Below are positions 62,833 to 64,000 of a stretch of DNA of 64,000 nucleotides, in pieces. This DNA comes from Neorhizobium alkalisoli (lineage in GTDB: Bacteria > Pseudomonadota > Alphaproteobacteria > Rhizobiales > Rhizobiaceae), in the NCBI RefSeq assembly GCF_007829835.1, contig NZ_VIWP01000002.1, forward strand, positions 806,001 to 870,000. The letters are read 5' to 3'. How positions within the stretch are numbered: position 1 is the stretch's first letter; each line of letters opens with the position of its first letter. The notes below the pieces were generated by a model. The model was given only the letters and a program-made list of their open reading frames with translations, had not been told where the DNA came from and searched no databases. The position numbers and the translations under genes were made by a program.

Positions 62833-64000
62833 ATGAATACCGACCTCCTCTCCCTGTTCGACGCCGACGAGACCAAGCTGCGCTCGATCCTGTCCGAAGC
62901 GCTGACCGGCGCCGATGACGGCGAGCTTTACATCGAACATGCGCAGGCGGAATCGCTGACATTCGACAATGGCCGCCTGAAGGGTGGTTCGTTCAACACC
63001 GACCAGGGTTTTGGCCTGCGATCGGTTGCGGGCGAGGCTGTCGGTTATGCCCATGCGGGCGAGCTTTCGGCCGCCGCCCTGTCGCGCGCCTCGGATGCCG
63101 TGCGTGCCGTCACGGCCGGTTATTCCGGCAATTACGCCGCCGCTCCGCAGCGCACCAACAAGAAATATTATGGCGATGAAAACCCGATCGGTTCGCCGAG
63201 CTTCGAGGAAAAGGCGAAGCTCCTGGCCGAGATCGACGCCTATCTGCGCGACAAGGATCCATCGGTGCGGCAGGTGACGGCATCGATCGCCGCCAGCTGG
63301 CAGGTGGTCGACATCCTTCGCGCCGACGGCCATCGTGTGCAGGATATCCGCCCGATGACGCGGCTCAACATTTCCGTCGTGGTCGGTGACGGCGACCGGC
63401 AGGAATCGGGTTCGTTCGGCACGGGTGGCCGTATTGGCTTTGGCGATTTCGTCACCGAAGGCAACTGGCATACCGGCGCCGACGAGGCGCTGCGGCAGGC
63501 ACTGGTCAACCTCACGGCAATCGACGCCCCGGCCGGCACGATGGATGTCGTGCTGTCTTCCGGCTGGCCGGGCGTGATGCTGCACGAAGCCGTCGGCCAC
63601 GGACTGGAAGGCGATTTCAACCGCAAGAAGACCTCCGCCTTTGCCGGCCTGATGGGCGAGATGGTCGCCGCTCCCGGCGTCACCGTCGTCGACGACGGCA
63701 CGATCGACAACCGCCGTGGTTCGCTGACGATCGACGACGAAGGCACGCCGTCGGCCTATAACGTACTGATCGAGAACGGCCGCCTCGTCGGCTATATGCA
63801 GGATCGTCAGAACGCACGCCTGATGGGCGTCGCCCCGACCGGCAATGGCCGTCGTCAGGGTTATGCCTACCAGCCGATGCCACGCATGACCAACACCTAC
63901 ATGCTCGGCGGCGACAAGAGCCCCGAAGAGATCATCGCGTCCGTCAAGAAGGGCATCTATGCCGTCTCCTTCGGTGGCGGCCAGGTGGACATCACGTCAG
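62833..64000 (+). CDS. tldD: Metalloprotease TldD, C-terminus beyond window
   Basis: The first 389 residues are visible and the frame is open to the right edge. TldD, with TldE/PmbA, forms a zinc protease that processes peptides and CcdA. The catalytic motif HEAVGH is at residues 251-256, within GVMLHEAVGHGLEGDFNRKK. The usual N-terminal domain precedes it (EHAQAESLTFDNGRLKGGSF, GFGLRSVAGEAVGYAHAGE), with GRRQGYAYQPMPRMTNTYML after it. The start is ATG 62833. The TldE gene is not in the window. Confidence 0.95.
   Translation, partial: MNTDLLSLFDADETKLRSILSEALTGADDGELYIEHAQAESLTFDNGRLKGGSFNTDQGFGLRSVAGEAVGYAHAGELSAAALSRASDAVRAVTAGYSGNYAAAPQRTNKKYYGDENPIGSPSFEEKAKLLAEIDAYLRDKDPSVRQVTASIAASWQVVDILRADGHRVQDIRPMTRLNISVVVGDGDRQESGSFGTGGRIGFGDFVTEGNWHTGADEALRQALVNLTAIDAPAGTMDVVLSSGWPGVMLHEAVGHGLEGDFNRKKTSAFAGLMGEMVAAPGVTVVDDGTIDNRRGSLTIDDEGTPSAYNVLIENGRLVGYMQDRQNARLMGVAPTGNGRRQGYAYQPMPRMTNTYMLGGDKSPEEIIASVKKGIYAVSFGGGQVDITS

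Overview
The window looks like chromosomal DNA of an alphaproteobacterium of the Rhizobiaceae (Agrobacterium/Rhizobium/Allorhizobium-like). The grounds are a CcrM-type GANTC methyltransferase, a DciA-like DUF721 protein, the cox operon order coxB-coxA-ctaB-small gene-ctaG-coxC-surf1 followed by ispH-thrB-rnhA, an IalB-family protein next to tldD, pyruvate phosphate dikinase, and the palindromic intergenic repeats common in rhizobia. Species cannot be fixed from the sequence alone.

Region 1 (1 to about 12,180) is a surface-polysaccharide cluster on the minus strand, visibly poorer in G+C than the rest. It holds all four dTDP-L-rhamnose genes (rfbC-rfbB-rfbD-rfbA), a TPR protein, a TPR-double-GT2 glycosyltransferase, and a very large three-module glycosyltransferase (RgpF-like, WsaF/GT4-like and GT2) that runs off the left edge. 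The likely product is a rhamnose-rich glycan made by a few multidomain enzymes. An RTX protein lies upstream, and then about 740 bases without a clear gene. The cluster abuts the 3' end of a tRNA-Gln gene, which suggests a genomic-island junction.

Region 2 (12,185-35,500) is housekeeping and accessory genome: a metallo-beta-lactamase-fold hydrolase, a DUF1499 membrane protein, a small toxin-antitoxin pair, ppdK, a Tat-exported VOC protein, smc with a DsbA-like thiol oxidoreductase and a DciA-like protein, mutY with an HAD hydrolase and an NTF2-like protein, ccrM, an orphan MNT nucleotidyltransferase, a secreted VWA protein, a secreted esterase, a CPA1 antiporter, a divergent ArsR regulator / monooxygenase-NIPSNAP module, and a second HAD phosphatase.

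Region 3 (35,500-40,900) is surface-related: a second RTX protein, an autotransporter whose passenger contains five near-identical 67-69-residue repeats, and a lipoprotein. A CtrA-type box (TTAA-N7-TTAACC in the gene's orientation) lies upstream of the autotransporter.

Region 4 (40,985-53,200) contains thrC-M16 peptidase-GNAT-GGDEF/EAL as a compact plus-strand run, a zinc-ribbon metallopeptidase, a CsbD protein, YqgE, a DsbD-alpha-like protein, a peroxiredoxin, a Dabb protein, and the minus-strand thrB-rnhA pair.

Region 5 (53,446-64,000) is the aa3 cytochrome oxidase operon (coxB, coxA, ctaB, a 46-residue CoxF-like gene, ctaG, coxC, surf1) with ispH downstream. Facing it across a 435-base gap are ialB, a YcxB-like gene and the start of tldD. 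The gap carries a near-perfect FNR/FixK-type box.
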